Counted from the stretch's first letter, positions 26,586 through 37,644 are shown. The stretch is DNA of 64,000 nucleotides from Xanthomonas sp. DAR 34887 (GCF_041245805.1 NZ_CP162490.1:3573001-3637000); one strand, 5' to 3'. Numbers and translations: made by a program. Notes: generated by a model from the sequence alone, not told the origin.

Positions 26586-27242
26586 CTAGACGGCAGCCGG
26601 CGCCACGCTCGCCGGCATGTCCGGATTGGGGTACGCCGCGACCAGCGCATCGTCCAGCGCCTTGGCCCGCAACGCCGCGGGGCGCGCGAGATGGCGCTGG
26701 ACGAAGGCGGCGAACGCCGGACGCGGTTCGAGCACGCCGGTGCGCAGATAGAACCCGAGCACCCCTGTCGCGTACAGGTCGGCCGCGCTGAAACGGTCGC
26801 CGACCAGATGCTCGCGCCCGGCGACTGCCTGCTCCAGCGTGCGCAGCAGGTCGGCCTCGTTGCCGTAGCCGGCACTGCGCGCCGGTGCCAGCGCCCCGGC
26901 TTCCTTGGCGGTGAGCAGGGACTCGACCGGGCCGGTCAGGAACGCCAGCCAGCGATAGTAGTCGGCCCGCGCCGGCGACCCCGGCGGCGGCGCCAATTGC
27001 CGCTCCGGCACCAGGTCGGCCAGGTAGGCGCAGATGGCCACGTTCTCGGTGACCACCGCGCTGCCGTGGGTCAGGGCCGGCACCTTTCCCATCGGGTTGA
27101 TCGCCAGATACTCGGGCGTCTTCATCATGGTGCCGTAATCGAGGATCACCGCCTCGTACGGCAGGCCGGTTTCCTCGAGCATCCAGCGGGCCAGGCGGCC
27201 GCGCGACAGCGGGTGGGTGTAAAGCACGATCTGGTTGGACAT
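26586..27242 (-). CDS. Glutathione S-transferase
   Basis: GST of 218 residues. The N-terminal thioredoxin-like domain (1-80) contains YTHPLSRGRLARWMLEE with the active-site Ser, the cis-Pro in GKVPALTH and the glutathione-contacting TENVAICAYLA. The C-terminal helical domain spans about 90-210 with the GDRFSAADLYATGVL N-capping motif. Start at 27242 (MSNQIVLY). It lies 58 bases downstream of a WYL-type regulator on the same strand and is probably co-transcribed with it. Confidence 0.92.
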   Translation of the reverse strand: MSNQIVLYTHPLSRGRLARWMLEETGLPYEAVILDYGTMMKTPEYLAINPMGKVPALTHGSAVVTENVAICAYLADLVPERQLAPPPGSPARADYYRWLAFLTGPVESLLTAKEAGALAPARSAGYGNEADLLRTLEQAVAGREHLVGDRFSAADLYATGVLGFYLRTGVLEPRPAFAAFVQRHLARPAALRAKALDDALVAAYPNPDMPASVAPAAV

Positions 27243-27300
27243 GGGCAGACTTCCGTGGTGAACAGCCTGCAGTCTGGCGGTGCCCTGCTGACAACCGCTG

Positions 27301-27996
27301 TCAGTAGTCGCCACCGTAGCCGGTGGCAGCGCGCCACCGCTTGATCAGCAGATGCCGGCGCGACGGATAGCGCTCGCCGTCGTCGGCCAGGGCGCGCACC
27401 CGGTCGGCGCGGAAATGGCGAAAGTCGCCACGCAGTTCACACCACGCGGCGATCATGCCGTAGCCACCGAGGAACGCCATCGCGAACGGCCAGACCCGCC
27501 GTTGCGACGCCGCGCCATCGGCATCGGCGTAGTCCATCCGCAGCACGTGTTCGAGCCGGATGCCGCGCCGCAGAACCGGCAGCCACGGCGCGGGCGGCTG
27601 CGTGGCATCGGCCGCAGGCACCAGCAGCCCGCTGGTCTCGATCGATGCGCGCAGCGTGCCGGGCAGCGTGGCGGTGATCCGCGCCACCGCGCGCTGCGCC
27701 GCCTGCGCCAGTTCCGGATCGGCCTGGCGCGCCACCCAGCGCGCACCCAGGGTCAACGCCTCCAGTTCGTCCTCGGTGAAGTTCAGCGCCGGCAGCAGGA
27801 AGCCGGGACGCAGCACGTAGCCGACGCCGGGATCGCCGAGGATGTCGGCGCCCTGCGCGCGCAAGGTGGCGATATCGCGGTACAGCGTGCGCAGGCTGAC
27901 GCCCAGCGCGGTGGCGAGCTGCGCACCGGCCACCGGCCGGCGCCGTCCGCGCAGGGCGTCGAGCAGATGCAGCAAACGGGTCGCACGGATGGTCAT
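27301..27996 (-). CDS. YafY-type HTH/WYL transcriptional regulator
   Basis: DNA-binding regulator of 231 residues. The N-terminal winged helix-turn-helix (about 1-60) reads LLHLLDALRGRRRPVAGAQL then LGVSLRTLYRDIATL. The C-terminal WYL ligand-binding domain (about 130-220) includes VWPFAMAFLGGYGMIAAWCEL and FRADRVRAL. These proteins sense nucleotides, metabolites or DNA damage. It probably controls the GST gene that follows and itself. Start at 27996 chosen at MTIRATRLL, where family similarity begins. Confidence 0.9.
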   Translation of the reverse strand: MTIRATRLLHLLDALRGRRRPVAGAQLATALGVSLRTLYRDIATLRAQGADILGDPGVGYVLRPGFLLPALNFTEDELEALTLGARWVARQADPELAQAAQRAVARITATLPGTLRASIETSGLLVPAADATQPPAPWLPVLRRGIRLEHVLRMDYADADGAASQRRVWPFAMAFLGGYGMIAAWCELRGDFRHFRADRVRALADDGERYPSRRHLLIKRWRAATGYGGDY

Positions 27997-28443
27997 CGCG
28001 ACAGGATAGTGGGCTTTGCCTGCCGGCTGCTCGGTGCCGCGCATGAATCCTGCTCTCGCTGTTCCGGGCGCGCGATTGCATCCACGGCATCGGACCGGCG
28101 CGCGGCAATCCACCGGCGCGCAAGCGGTCAATGCTGTCGACCAAGTGCGGCCATGGCTGTAGCCCAGCCGAAACACGCGCCCCTATACTCGCCAAGCCGC
28201 GCCTGCCGCATCGCCGACGCAGGCGCAGATCGGTGCGCAGCGATTGAACCAGCCGCACGGGGGTGGACACGCTCAGGACAAGGAAGAGAGGCAACGCATG
28301 TCGGGATGTCAGCAAGTCACCACAGCGCGATCGGCGCGGCCGGGCACGGCGCTCGATGCGGCCGCGTCCGATCCCCGAACCGTCGTCCAACACCGCGACA
28401 TAGCAGCTTCCAACCGTAGCGGCAGGCACTGAAGGAGTCTTGC
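27997..28443. other. Region upstream of the Clp/RF2-like gene
   Basis: About 447 bases between divergent genes. The only coding-like feature is a small open frame at 28298-28432. No clear promoter pair was found. Confidence 0.5.
28298..28432 (+). CDS. Possible small upstream ORF (44 residues)
   Basis: ATG at 28298 with a GAGAGG sequence eight bases upstream, running 44 codons (MSGCQQVTTA... ending SGRH) to a TGA whose last bases begin the AGGAG Shine-Dalgarno sequence of the following GTG start. That juxtaposition would couple translation to the Clp-like gene. The peptide has no recognisable domain. It may be chance, since the GC-rich sequence keeps many frames open. Confidence 0.25.
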   Translation: MSGCQQVTTARSARPGTALDAAASDPRTVVQHRDIAASNRSGRH

Positions 28444-31400
28444 GTGGAGATCTACCTGTTCGTGATCGGCGTCGTCGTGGGCGCCCTGCTGCTGCACGTG
28501 GTCAAACAGGCCGGATCGGCCGAACCGCAGACGCCGCAGGCCGCACCCGAACCGCAACCGCAGACCGTGGCCGAACCACCGCCCGGGGACACGCCGGCCG
28601 AGCACGTGCAGCAGTTGCGCCAGCAGGTGGAAGCGCTGGACGAGCAGATCCAGAGTCCGGCCGACCTGCTGCGCATCCCGCAGTTCCAGCAAGGCGCGAC
28701 GCTGCTGGCCAGCCAGGAGTTCTCCGACCAGGCGGTGCTCGAAGCGCTCGGCGGCCCTGGCTACGTGCTGCCGTCGATGGCGGCCGTGGCGCTGCCGCAG
28801 CGCCACCGCAGCGATCCGGAAGCGGTGTTGGAACGGCTGCCGCAGCTGGGCTCGTATCCGCTGAACTTCGTGCTCGACTACCTGCAGACGCTGCCCGATG
28901 CCGATCACCTGCACGTCGTGCTGCGCCAGGCGCGCGAATGGTGGTGGGGGTTCGTGCCGTTCCGGCAGCGCCTGCGCAGCTATCTGCACTGGGCGGCGGA
29001 CAAGGCGGCAGCGGCATCGGACCGCGCGGTGGACTTCGACGGACTGGACGACGAGGCGTTGGGCAAGCTGGCCGACACCCTCGGCCAGTTCAAGGAACCG
29101 GTGCTGGAGCCGTTCCTGCAACGCGTGCAGGAGGCGCGCCGGCAGCGCCGCGAGCAGCGCGTGCTGGGCGGTTTCGGCCGCGTCGTCGCCACGCTGCCGC
29201 CACGCCTGCGCCTGCGCCACCCCGCCCTGGACACGGCGCTGCAGCGCACCTACGAACAACTGGTGGCCTCGCCGCCGCAGCCGGTGCTGCTGGTCGGCGA
29301 ACACGGCGTCGGCAAGAGCGTGCTGATCGATCTGCTCAGCGAACGCCTGCTGGCCGAAGGCTGGCGCGTGTTCGAGGCCTCGGCGGCGGAGATCCTCGCC
29401 GGGCAGAGCTACATCGGCGAGCTGGAAGGCCGCATCCGCGAAATGCTGGCGGTGCTGCATCGCGAACGCGCGCTGTGGCGCGCGCCCGACTTCTACGACC
29501 TGCTGCACAAAGGCTCGCACTCGCGCGACCCGCGCGGCATCCTCGACCTGGTGCTGCCGGCGCTGGAGCGCGGCGAGCTGCGCCTGATCGGCGAAATCAC
29601 GCCGCGGCAGCTGGCCCAATTGCAGGTGGCGCGGCCGGCGCTGCGCTCGCGCTTCGAAGTGGTCACGCTGGCGCCGGCCACACCCGCCGCGCTGGCGCAG
29701 ATCGGCGAACAGTGGGCACAGGCGCAACGGCAGACGCTGCAGGCGGACGTGATCGACACGCGCACCCTGGCCGAAGCCGAACGCATGGCCGCGCAGTATT
29801 TCCCCGAGCAGCACGAGCCAGGACGGCTGCTGCAGCTGCTGGACGAGACCTTGCAGGCCGCGACCGGCACCGAGACGCCGCGCCTGCCGCTCGACGACGA
29901 TGCGCTGCTGCAGGCCGTGGCCAAGCGCAGCGGCCTGCCGCTGGAAGTGATCGACGATCGCCAGCGGCTGGAACTGGACGCGCTGCGCCGGTTCTTCCGC
30001 CAGCGCGTGCTCGGCCAGGACGAAGCGGTGGAAACCCTGCTCGACCGCATCGCCATGCTCAAGGCCGGCCTGGTCGACAGCCATCGCCCGATCGGCGTGT
30101 TCCTGTTCGCCGGCCCCACCGGCACCGGCAAGACCGAACTGGCCAAGGCGCTGGGCGAGTTGCTGTTCGGCAACGCCGAGCGCCTGCTGCGCCTGGACAT
30201 GAGCGAATTCCAGGGCGAGGACGCGCTGTCGCGGCTCACCGGCGACGACAGCGCCGGCCAGCGCACGCTGATCGCGCGGATCCGCGAGCAGCCGTTCTCG
30301 GTGGTGTTGCTGGACGAGTTCGAGAAAGCCCACCCCAAGGTCTGGGACCTGTTCCTGCAGGTATTCGACGACGCGCGGTTGAGCGATCGCAACGGCAACA
30401 CCGCCGACTTCCGCCACAGCATCATCATCCTGACCAGCAACGTCGGCGCCACCCTCGCCCGCGGCGCCGGCCCCGGCTTCGCCACCGTCGCAGGCGGCTA
30501 TTCGCGCAGCGCGGTGGAGAAGGCCGTGTACGACACCTTCCGCCGCGAGTTCATCAACCGGCTCGACCGCGTGGTGCTGTTCAACCCGCTGGATCGCGCG
30601 CTGATGCGGGAAATCCTGCACAAGGAGCTGGATCGCACGCTGACCCGGCGCGGCCTGCGCAACCGCGCCTGGGCGGTGGAATGGGAGCCGTCGGCGATCG
30701 AATTCCTGCTCGATCGCGGTTTCACCCCGGACCTGGGCGCGCGCCCGCTGCGCCGCGCGATCGAGCAGCACCTGCTCGCGCCGCTGGCGCGCAGCATCGT
30801 CGAACAGCGCGCGCCGGAAGGCGACCAGTTCCTGTTCGTGCGCGGCGCCGGCGATCGCCTCGACGTACGGTTCATCGCCCCCGACGCCCCCACCTCCATG
30901 CCCGAGGCGGGCGCCGCCGCCGCCCCTTCGCTGCCGACGGATCTGCGCGACCTCGTCTACGCGCCAAGCAGCGGCGGCGCGGTGCCGATGCGCCTGGATG
31001 CGGCGCTGCAGGCCCTGCACGACACCCATGCCGCCAGCGCCTGGCGGCTGGCGCGAGAAGCGGATTTCGCCAGCATGGGCGAAGCCGATTTCTGGTCGCA
31101 GCCCAACCGCTTCCAGGTGCTGGACCGGATCGAACGCCGCGACCGCATCGAGAGCGCACTGGACAGTGCGGTCCGCATGCGCGCGCGGCTCGATGGCGCG
31201 CAGCGCGACGGCGAATTCGTCGCCCGCCTGGCGCAGCTGCTGTGGCTGTTGCAGCTGGCCAGCGACGCGCTGCAGGAGCAACGCCCGCAGGACGCACTGT
31301 TGGACCTGCGCATCGGCGCCAGCGAACTGCACCGGCATCCCGCCGACGCGCGGCGCTGGTGGCAGCAGTTGCTGCAGATGTATCTGGCCTGGGCGGCGCA

Positions 31401-31749
31401 ACGCAACATGCGCGTGGAGGTGCTGGTGCAGGATCCCGAGCAGGGACGCGCCTGGCTGGCGATCGCCGGCTTCGGCGCGCTGGACCTGCTGCAACCGGAG
31501 ACCGGCCTGCACGTGCAGGAACAGGATGCCGACGAGCCGGCGCTGCGCCGGCTCAGCGCGCAGGTGCGGGTCGCGCCCGACCTGCCCGGACAGCCCAGGC
31601 GGGCGGCGGAGGCCGACGACGAACTGCGCGTGTGCCGGCGCTACCGCATCGCGCCGGCGGCGCTGGTGCGCGACAGCGTGCGCGGCTGGCGCAGCGGCCG
31701 GCTGGAGCGCGTGCTGGGCGGCGATTTCGACGTGATGCCCAACGCCTGA
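28444..31749 (+). CDS. Membrane-anchored Clp-type double AAA+ ATPase with release-factor-2-like C-terminus
   Basis: 1101 residues from a GTG with AGGAG seven bases upstream. An N-terminal membrane helix (about 3-20) anchors it; residues 30-260 are unrecognised, with no Clp N-repeats. D1 (about 265-470) has Walker A GEHGVGKS (Lys291) and the pore loop AGQSYIGE (Tyr323), but the Walker B site reads ALWRAPD (343-349) with no DE pair. D2 (about 515-790) has Walker A GPTGTGKT (Lys563), Walker B VVLLDEFEKAH (Asp624-Glu625), sensor-1 TSN, Arg706 in NRLD and sensor-2 GARPLRR, but the GYVG pore loop is replaced by GDDSAG (600-605). Residues 880-1101 align by eye with RF2: DFW start, WWQQLLQMYLAWAAQR helix, PETG strand, and a VLGGDFD tail. 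The SPF loop and the GGQ domain are absent. No ClpP-docking [LIV]G[FL] loop is certain. The ATPase identity is sure; the RF2-like call is inference. Confidence 0.88.
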   Translation: MEIYLFVIGVVVGALLLHVVKQAGSAEPQTPQAAPEPQPQTVAEPPPGDTPAEHVQQLRQQVEALDEQIQSPADLLRIPQFQQGATLLASQEFSDQAVLEALGGPGYVLPSMAAVALPQRHRSDPEAVLERLPQLGSYPLNFVLDYLQTLPDADHLHVVLRQAREWWWGFVPFRQRLRSYLHWAADKAAAASDRAVDFDGLDDEALGKLADTLGQFKEPVLEPFLQRVQEARRQRREQRVLGGFGRVVATLPPRLRLRHPALDTALQRTYEQLVASPPQPVLLVGEHGVGKSVLIDLLSERLLAEGWRVFEASAAEILAGQSYIGELEGRIREMLAVLHRERALWRAPDFYDLLHKGSHSRDPRGILDLVLPALERGELRLIGEITPRQLAQLQVARPALRSRFEVVTLAPATPAALAQIGEQWAQAQRQTLQADVIDTRTLAEAERMAAQYFPEQHEPGRLLQLLDETLQAATGTETPRLPLDDDALLQAVAKRSGLPLEVIDDRQRLELDALRRFFRQRVLGQDEAVETLLDRIAMLKAGLVDSHRPIGVFLFAGPTGTGKTELAKALGELLFGNAERLLRLDMSEFQGEDALSRLTGDDSAGQRTLIARIREQPFSVVLLDEFEKAHPKVWDLFLQVFDDARLSDRNGNTADFRHSIIILTSNVGATLARGAGPGFATVAGGYSRSAVEKAVYDTFRREFINRLDRVVLFNPLDRALMREILHKELDRTLTRRGLRNRAWAVEWEPSAIEFLLDRGFTPDLGARPLRRAIEQHLLAPLARSIVEQRAPEGDQFLFVRGAGDRLDVRFIAPDAPTSMPEAGAAAAPSLPTDLRDLVYAPSSGGAVPMRLDAALQALHDTHAASAWRLAREADFASMGEADFWSQPNRFQVLDRIERRDRIESALDSAVRMRARLDGAQRDGEFVARLAQLLWLLQLASDALQEQRPQDALLDLRIGASELHRHPADARRWWQQLLQMYLAWAAQRNMRVEVLVQDPEQGRAWLAIAGFGALDLLQPETGLHVQEQDADEPALRRLSAQVRVAPDLPGQPRRAAEADDELRVCRRYRIAPAALVRDSVRGWRSGRLERVLGGDFDVMPNA

Positions 31750-31825
31750 GTCTTACGGCGGCAGCTGCGCACGCCGCTCCCAGACAACGCGCGCGGCCTG
31801 CCCCATGATCGGCGCGCCCGCCGCG

Positions 31826-31870
31826 ATTGCCCTTCCCTATCGAATCATTTCGATCAATCAATTTTATAAG
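31826..31870 (+). promoter_or_regulatory. Candidate OxyR site and -10 element of katG
   Basis: Four tetramers at the OxyR spacing (7-base gaps): ATTG 31826, CTAT 31837, TTTC 31848, CAAT 31859, scoring 11 of 16 against ATAG/CTAT/ATAG/CTAT. A TATAAG -10 follows at 31865-31870, with no good -35, as expected for an activator-dependent promoter. A second loose half site (ATAG-N7-CTAC) lies near 31885. The remainder of the 31750-32062 gap shows nothing else. Confidence 0.35.
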
Positions 31871-32062
31871 CAATTCACTTGCCGATAGCCTGCATCTACC
31901 GAAGCCCGCCCGAGCCCGCCATGCGCCAGCCCGATGATCGCCTCCTCCGCATTGCGTCGACGCCTGCATAGCCGCGAACGCGCTTCCGACGACACCCAAC
32001 CCCTTTCCCAGCAATCGCCCGGCCCACAGGCATGTCCTTGCGCACGTAGAAGGTAGAGACCG

Positions 32063-34315
<2,253 letters not shown>

Positions 34316-34419
34316 GGTCGGCGCCTGCCTGGCATGTCGGGCAGGCTGCCGATCGGTTGCGCCTGACCGGATGCTTCGGAGCAGGTGGTGGCTGTGGTTG
34401 TTGCGCTTTGTGACACGGG

Positions 34420-34447
34420 AAAACGCCCTGGCCTGCCGGGGCGTTTT
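34420..34447 (+). terminator. Intrinsic terminator of katG
   Basis: AAACGCCC pairs with GGGCGTTT around a nine- or ten-base loop, followed by T residues (GTTTTTG). About 105 bases after the katG stop, in the right orientation. Confidence 0.85.
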
Positions 34448-34562
34448 TGCGTGAGCGGCGTGACATGGAATATCGCGGCGATATGGCTGATGCGAAGCTG
34501 GGTGGTGGAAGTGATTCGGGGTGGCCTCAAATCACGTTCCCGACACCCTGCAACAACGACAG

Positions 34563-34995
34563 GTTCACCGCTTCGTTCGTCGCGACTGAAGTCGCTCCCA
34601 CACGGGATCTGCGGCAGGTCGGCTGGGTGCATTGTGGGAGGGACTTCAGTCCCGACACTCTCCGACACCGGCAGACTTCGCGGCTTCGTTCGTCGCGGCT
34701 GAAGCCGCTCCTACACGGGCTCCGCGGCATGCTGGCTGGGCGCACTGTGGGAGAGACTTCAGTCCCGACACTCTCCGACACCGGCAGACTTCGCCGCTAC
34801 GTTCGTCGCGGCTGAAGCCGCTCCTACACGGGCTCCGCGGCATGCTGGCTGGGTGCATTGTGGGAGGGACTTCAGTCCCGACACTCTCCGACACCGGCAG
34901 ACTTCGCCGCTTCGTTCGTCGCGGCTGAAGCCGCTCCTACACGGGCTCCGCGGCATGCTGGCTGGTTGCACTGTGGGAGGGACTTCAGTCCCGAC
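34563..34995. repeat. 113-bp tandem array of two REP palindromes
   Basis: GTGGGAG begins at 34634, 34747, 34860 and 34973, an exact 113-base period. Each unit has one GGGACTTCAGTCCC palindrome and one GCGGCTGAAGCCGC palindrome ending in CTCCTACA, separated by near-identical spacers (CTCCGACACCGGCAGACTTC and GGGCTCCGCGGCATGCTGG). Three full units and a last half are nearly identical; a diverged half unit (34563-34633) precedes. The array fills the gap between convergent katG and hslR. Open frames across it are repeat artefacts. Confidence 0.92.
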
Positions 34996-35086
34996 TGCAC
35001 GATGCCTGGGGAAGCCCACCCGGCGATAACGACGAAGGGCAATGGACACAGAAGCAGCGTTGTCGGACCGACCACCCCGCCCAACG

Positions 35087-35494
35087 CTACAGCGCGTCCA
35101 GATCGCCCAGCGCGCGGATCAGGCGCCGTGCGCGCTTGTCCGGCTTGCTGTCCGGGGCCTGGTAGCCGGTGCGCTCGGCGCTGCGTTGCGCGCGTTGCTG
35201 CGCGCGCCGCGCGCGCGAGGCGTCGCTCTCCTGGTACAGCGTCTGCGCGACGCTAGCCGGGCCGCGGTCGTCGCTGAGCGCCAGCACCTGGATCTCGAAC
35301 ACCTCCTCGCCGCGCTCCACGCGCAACTGCTCGCCCACGCGTACCGCGCGCGAGGGTTTCGGACGCTGCCCGGCCACGTCGACCTTGCCGGTTTCCACCG
35401 CCTGCTTGGCCACGCTGCGGGTCTTGAAGAAGCGTGCGGCCCATAGCCAGACATCCAGCCGGACGGCATTCGGTTGCGCTAGCGATTCATTCAT
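35087..35494 (-). CDS. hslR: Heat-shock protein 15-like S4 RNA-binding protein
   Basis: Ribosome-quality-control protein of 135 residues that binds 50S subunits carrying a stalled nascent chain. The S4 RNA-binding domain is at about 10-75: VRLDVWLWAARFFKTRSVAKQAVE then GKVDVAGQRPKPSRAVRVGEQL. A basic Arg/Gln-rich C-terminal tail follows (about 92-125), typical of Hsp15. Start at 35494 (MNESLAQ); an in-frame ATG five codons upstream (MSLST) is an alternative. It reads toward the REP array and katG. Confidence 0.9.
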   Translation of the reverse strand: MNESLAQPNAVRLDVWLWAARFFKTRSVAKQAVETGKVDVAGQRPKPSRAVRVGEQLRVERGEEVFEIQVLALSDDRGPASVAQTLYQESDASRARRAQQRAQRSAERTGYQAPDSKPDKRARRLIRALGDLDAL

Positions 35495-35955
35495 CGTGCT
35501 GAGGGACATCCCACCTGCATCTGTTGATCGTCGTGCCGCTCGCAGGACCACTGCAGCGACGGTTGCGGATGACGGCGCCGCCGAACGCCGGGCCGTCAGC
35601 GCCTCGCGGAATCCCGCGGCGGTTCGCGCCGGCACGGCGTCGGGCTTCACCCGCGACAGGTTGGCATCGCCTCGGCGCGCGGCATCGGCGCTACCGGCCC
35701 ACTCCGGCCGCCGGCGCGCTGCATCCGGTCCACTGCAGATTGCGGCGCGAGCGCGGCATTGCAAGTCCTCGCATCGGTTCCGCAGCGGCATCCTGCGCCC
35801 GGACCTACGGCGTCGCCGCAAGGCCGCACATCCACGCCGACCCATCCAGTCTAGGGCGTTTGCCACCGCACCACATCTGCCATCCGTTGCCTCCCCTGGC
35901 AGCGCATGCAGGTGCTAGTGTGCGCGGCTCCCCGCTCCCGTCCCGCAGGCATGCG
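35495..35955. other. Gene-free stretch before the MATE gene
   Basis: About 460 bases separating divergent hslR and the MATE exporter. Several open frames cross it on both strands but none has a start signal or family resemblance. No repeat or structured RNA stands out. Confidence 0.5.
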
Positions 35956-37416
35956 ATGGCCAAGCCCGCCACCCTCACCGAAGGCCCGATCGGCCGGCAA
36001 TTGCTGCTGTTCGCGTTGCCGATCCTGGCCGGCAACATCGCGCAGTCGCTGAACGGTTCGGTCAATGCGATCTGGGTGGGCCACTACCTCGGCGAGGCCG
36101 CGCTGACCGCGGCGGCCAACGCCAACAGCATCATGTTCTTCCTGATCGGCTCGGTGTTCGGCATCGGCATGGCCGCCACCATCCTGATCGGCCAGGCGAT
36201 GGGCCGCGGCGATATCGTCCAGGCGCGGCGGGTGATGGGCACCAGCGCCACCTTCTTCATCGGCATCTCGGTGCTGATCGCGGCCGGCGGCTGGTGGCTG
36301 GCGCGGCATCTGCTCGCGGCGATGGGCACCCCGGCCGCCTCGCTGCCGCTGGCCGAAGCCTACCTGCGGGTGATCTTCCTGGCGATGCCGCTGCTGTACG
36401 CGTTCGCGTTCCTGTCGGCGGCGCTGCGCGGCACCGGCGACTCGCGCACCCCGTTCCGCTTCCTGCTGCTGTCGGTGGCGCTGGACATCGGCTTCAATCC
36501 GCTGCTGCTGTTCGGCCTGGGCCCGTTCCCGAAGCTGGGCATCGCCGGCGCCGCCTGGGCCACGCTGATCGCCCAGGGCATCGCCCTGAGCGGCCTGCTG
36601 CTGTACCTGCGACACAAGCGCCATGTGCTGTGGCTGGGCCGGCAGGATGCGCGGATGTTCCGCATCGACCCGACGATCCTGCGCGCGCTGGTGGTCAAGG
36701 GCGTGCCGATGGGCCTGCAGATGGTGCTGATCTCGCTGGCGATGATCGTGATGATCTCGATGGTCAACGGCTACGGCACCGATACCTCGGCGGCCTACGG
36801 CGCCGCGATGCAGCTGTGGACCTACGTGCAGATGCCGGCGATGGCGATCGGCGCGGCCTGCTCGTCGATGGCCGCGCAGAACGTCGGCGCGCAGCGCTGG
36901 GACCGGGTCGCGGCGACCGCGCGCAAGGGCGTGCTGTTCAACTTCCTGCTGACCGGCGCGCTGATCGCGCCGCTGATCCTGCTCGACCGCTGGACCCTGG
37001 TGCTGTTCCTGCCGCCGCACAGCGAGGCGCTGGAGATCGCGCGCCACCTCAACCACATCGCGGTGTGGTCGTTCCTGTTCTTCGGCGTGACCTTCGTGAT
37101 CTCCGGCGTGGTCCGCGCCACCGGCGCGGTGCTCCCGCCGCTGCTGATCCTGGCGCTGGCGCTGTGGGGCGTGCGCGTGCCGTTCGCGCAGTTGCTGCAG
37201 CCGCAGTTCGGCGCCGACGCGGTGTGGTGGAGCTTCCCGACCAGTTCGATCTGTGCGATGGCCTTGTCGCTGGCCTATTACCGCTGGGGCAACTGGCGCA
37301 AGGCGCGGATGCTGGCGCCATCGCACCCGGACACGCTGGCGCAGCCGGCGGAAGTGCCCGCGCAGCCGCCGGCCCCGGTCGCCGACGTGGCGACCGCGCA
37401 GGATCCGGCACGCTGA
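35956..37416 (+). CDS. MATE-family multidrug efflux transporter
   Basis: Inner-membrane exporter of 486 residues with twelve predicted helices in two pseudo-symmetric bundles, exchanging drugs for Na+ or H+. Family stretches include PILAGNIAQSLNGSVNAIWVGHYLG at the first helix, ALRGTGDSRTPFRFLLLSVALDIGFNPLLL around helices 4-5 (read in parts), and VKGVPMGLQMVLISLAM at the start of the second half. The last 30 residues are a Pro/Ala-rich cytoplasmic tail. Start at 35956 by family alignment. Convergent with the rplS operon across a REP pair. Confidence 0.93.
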   Translation: MAKPATLTEGPIGRQLLLFALPILAGNIAQSLNGSVNAIWVGHYLGEAALTAAANANSIMFFLIGSVFGIGMAATILIGQAMGRGDIVQARRVMGTSATFFIGISVLIAAGGWWLARHLLAAMGTPAASLPLAEAYLRVIFLAMPLLYAFAFLSAALRGTGDSRTPFRFLLLSVALDIGFNPLLLFGLGPFPKLGIAGAAWATLIAQGIALSGLLLYLRHKRHVLWLGRQDARMFRIDPTILRALVVKGVPMGLQMVLISLAMIVMISMVNGYGTDTSAAYGAAMQLWTYVQMPAMAIGAACSSMAAQNVGAQRWDRVAATARKGVLFNFLLTGALIAPLILLDRWTLVLFLPPHSEALEIARHLNHIAVWSFLFFGVTFVISGVVRATGAVLPPLLILALALWGVRVPFAQLLQPQFGADAVWWSFPTSSICAMALSLAYYRWGNWRKARMLAPSHPDTLAQPAEVPAQPPAPVADVATAQDPAR

Positions 37417-37448
37417 TCGCCTGGACTGCGGCGATGCAACCAGCCCCC

Positions 37449-37563
37449 CTGTAGGAGCGGCTTCAGCCGCGACCGGACGTCCCCGCAAGCCGCTCGCCAC
37501 CAAACGCCTGATACAGCTTGATGCCGGCCCGGCTCCCGGTCGCGGCTGAAGCCGCTCCTACAG
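37449..37563. repeat. REP-type inverted repeat pair
   Basis: Arms 37449-37474 and 37538-37563 are reverse complements carrying GTAGGAGCGGCTTCAGCCGC and its complement, separated by 63 bases. Located between the convergent MATE and rplS genes. Confidence 0.88.
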
Positions 37564-37644
37564 AGGCTTGTTGCGCGTGACCTTGGCGGAAACACCGACA
37601 CCGACGTCCAGCGCAAAACCCCATGCCGCGCGCACCGGCCATCC

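Noticed and set aside
28309..31512. 1067-codon minus-strand frame over the Clp/RF2-like gene
   Set aside because: Gln/Arg/His-rich shadow without motifs, antisense to a gene with two Walker A sites.
34563..34995. CRISPR-like regular repeats
   Set aside because: Spacers are identical between units and repeats are REP palindromes; no cas genes.
34646..35084. Series of overlapping frames with repeated peptides (SESVGTEV, CRSGFSRDERS)
   Set aside because: They are translations of the 113-base REP array; the period is not a multiple of three and no start signals exist.
35524..35955. 144-codon N-terminal extension of the MATE frame
   Set aside because: Arg/Pro-rich, no similarity; family alignment starts at 35956.
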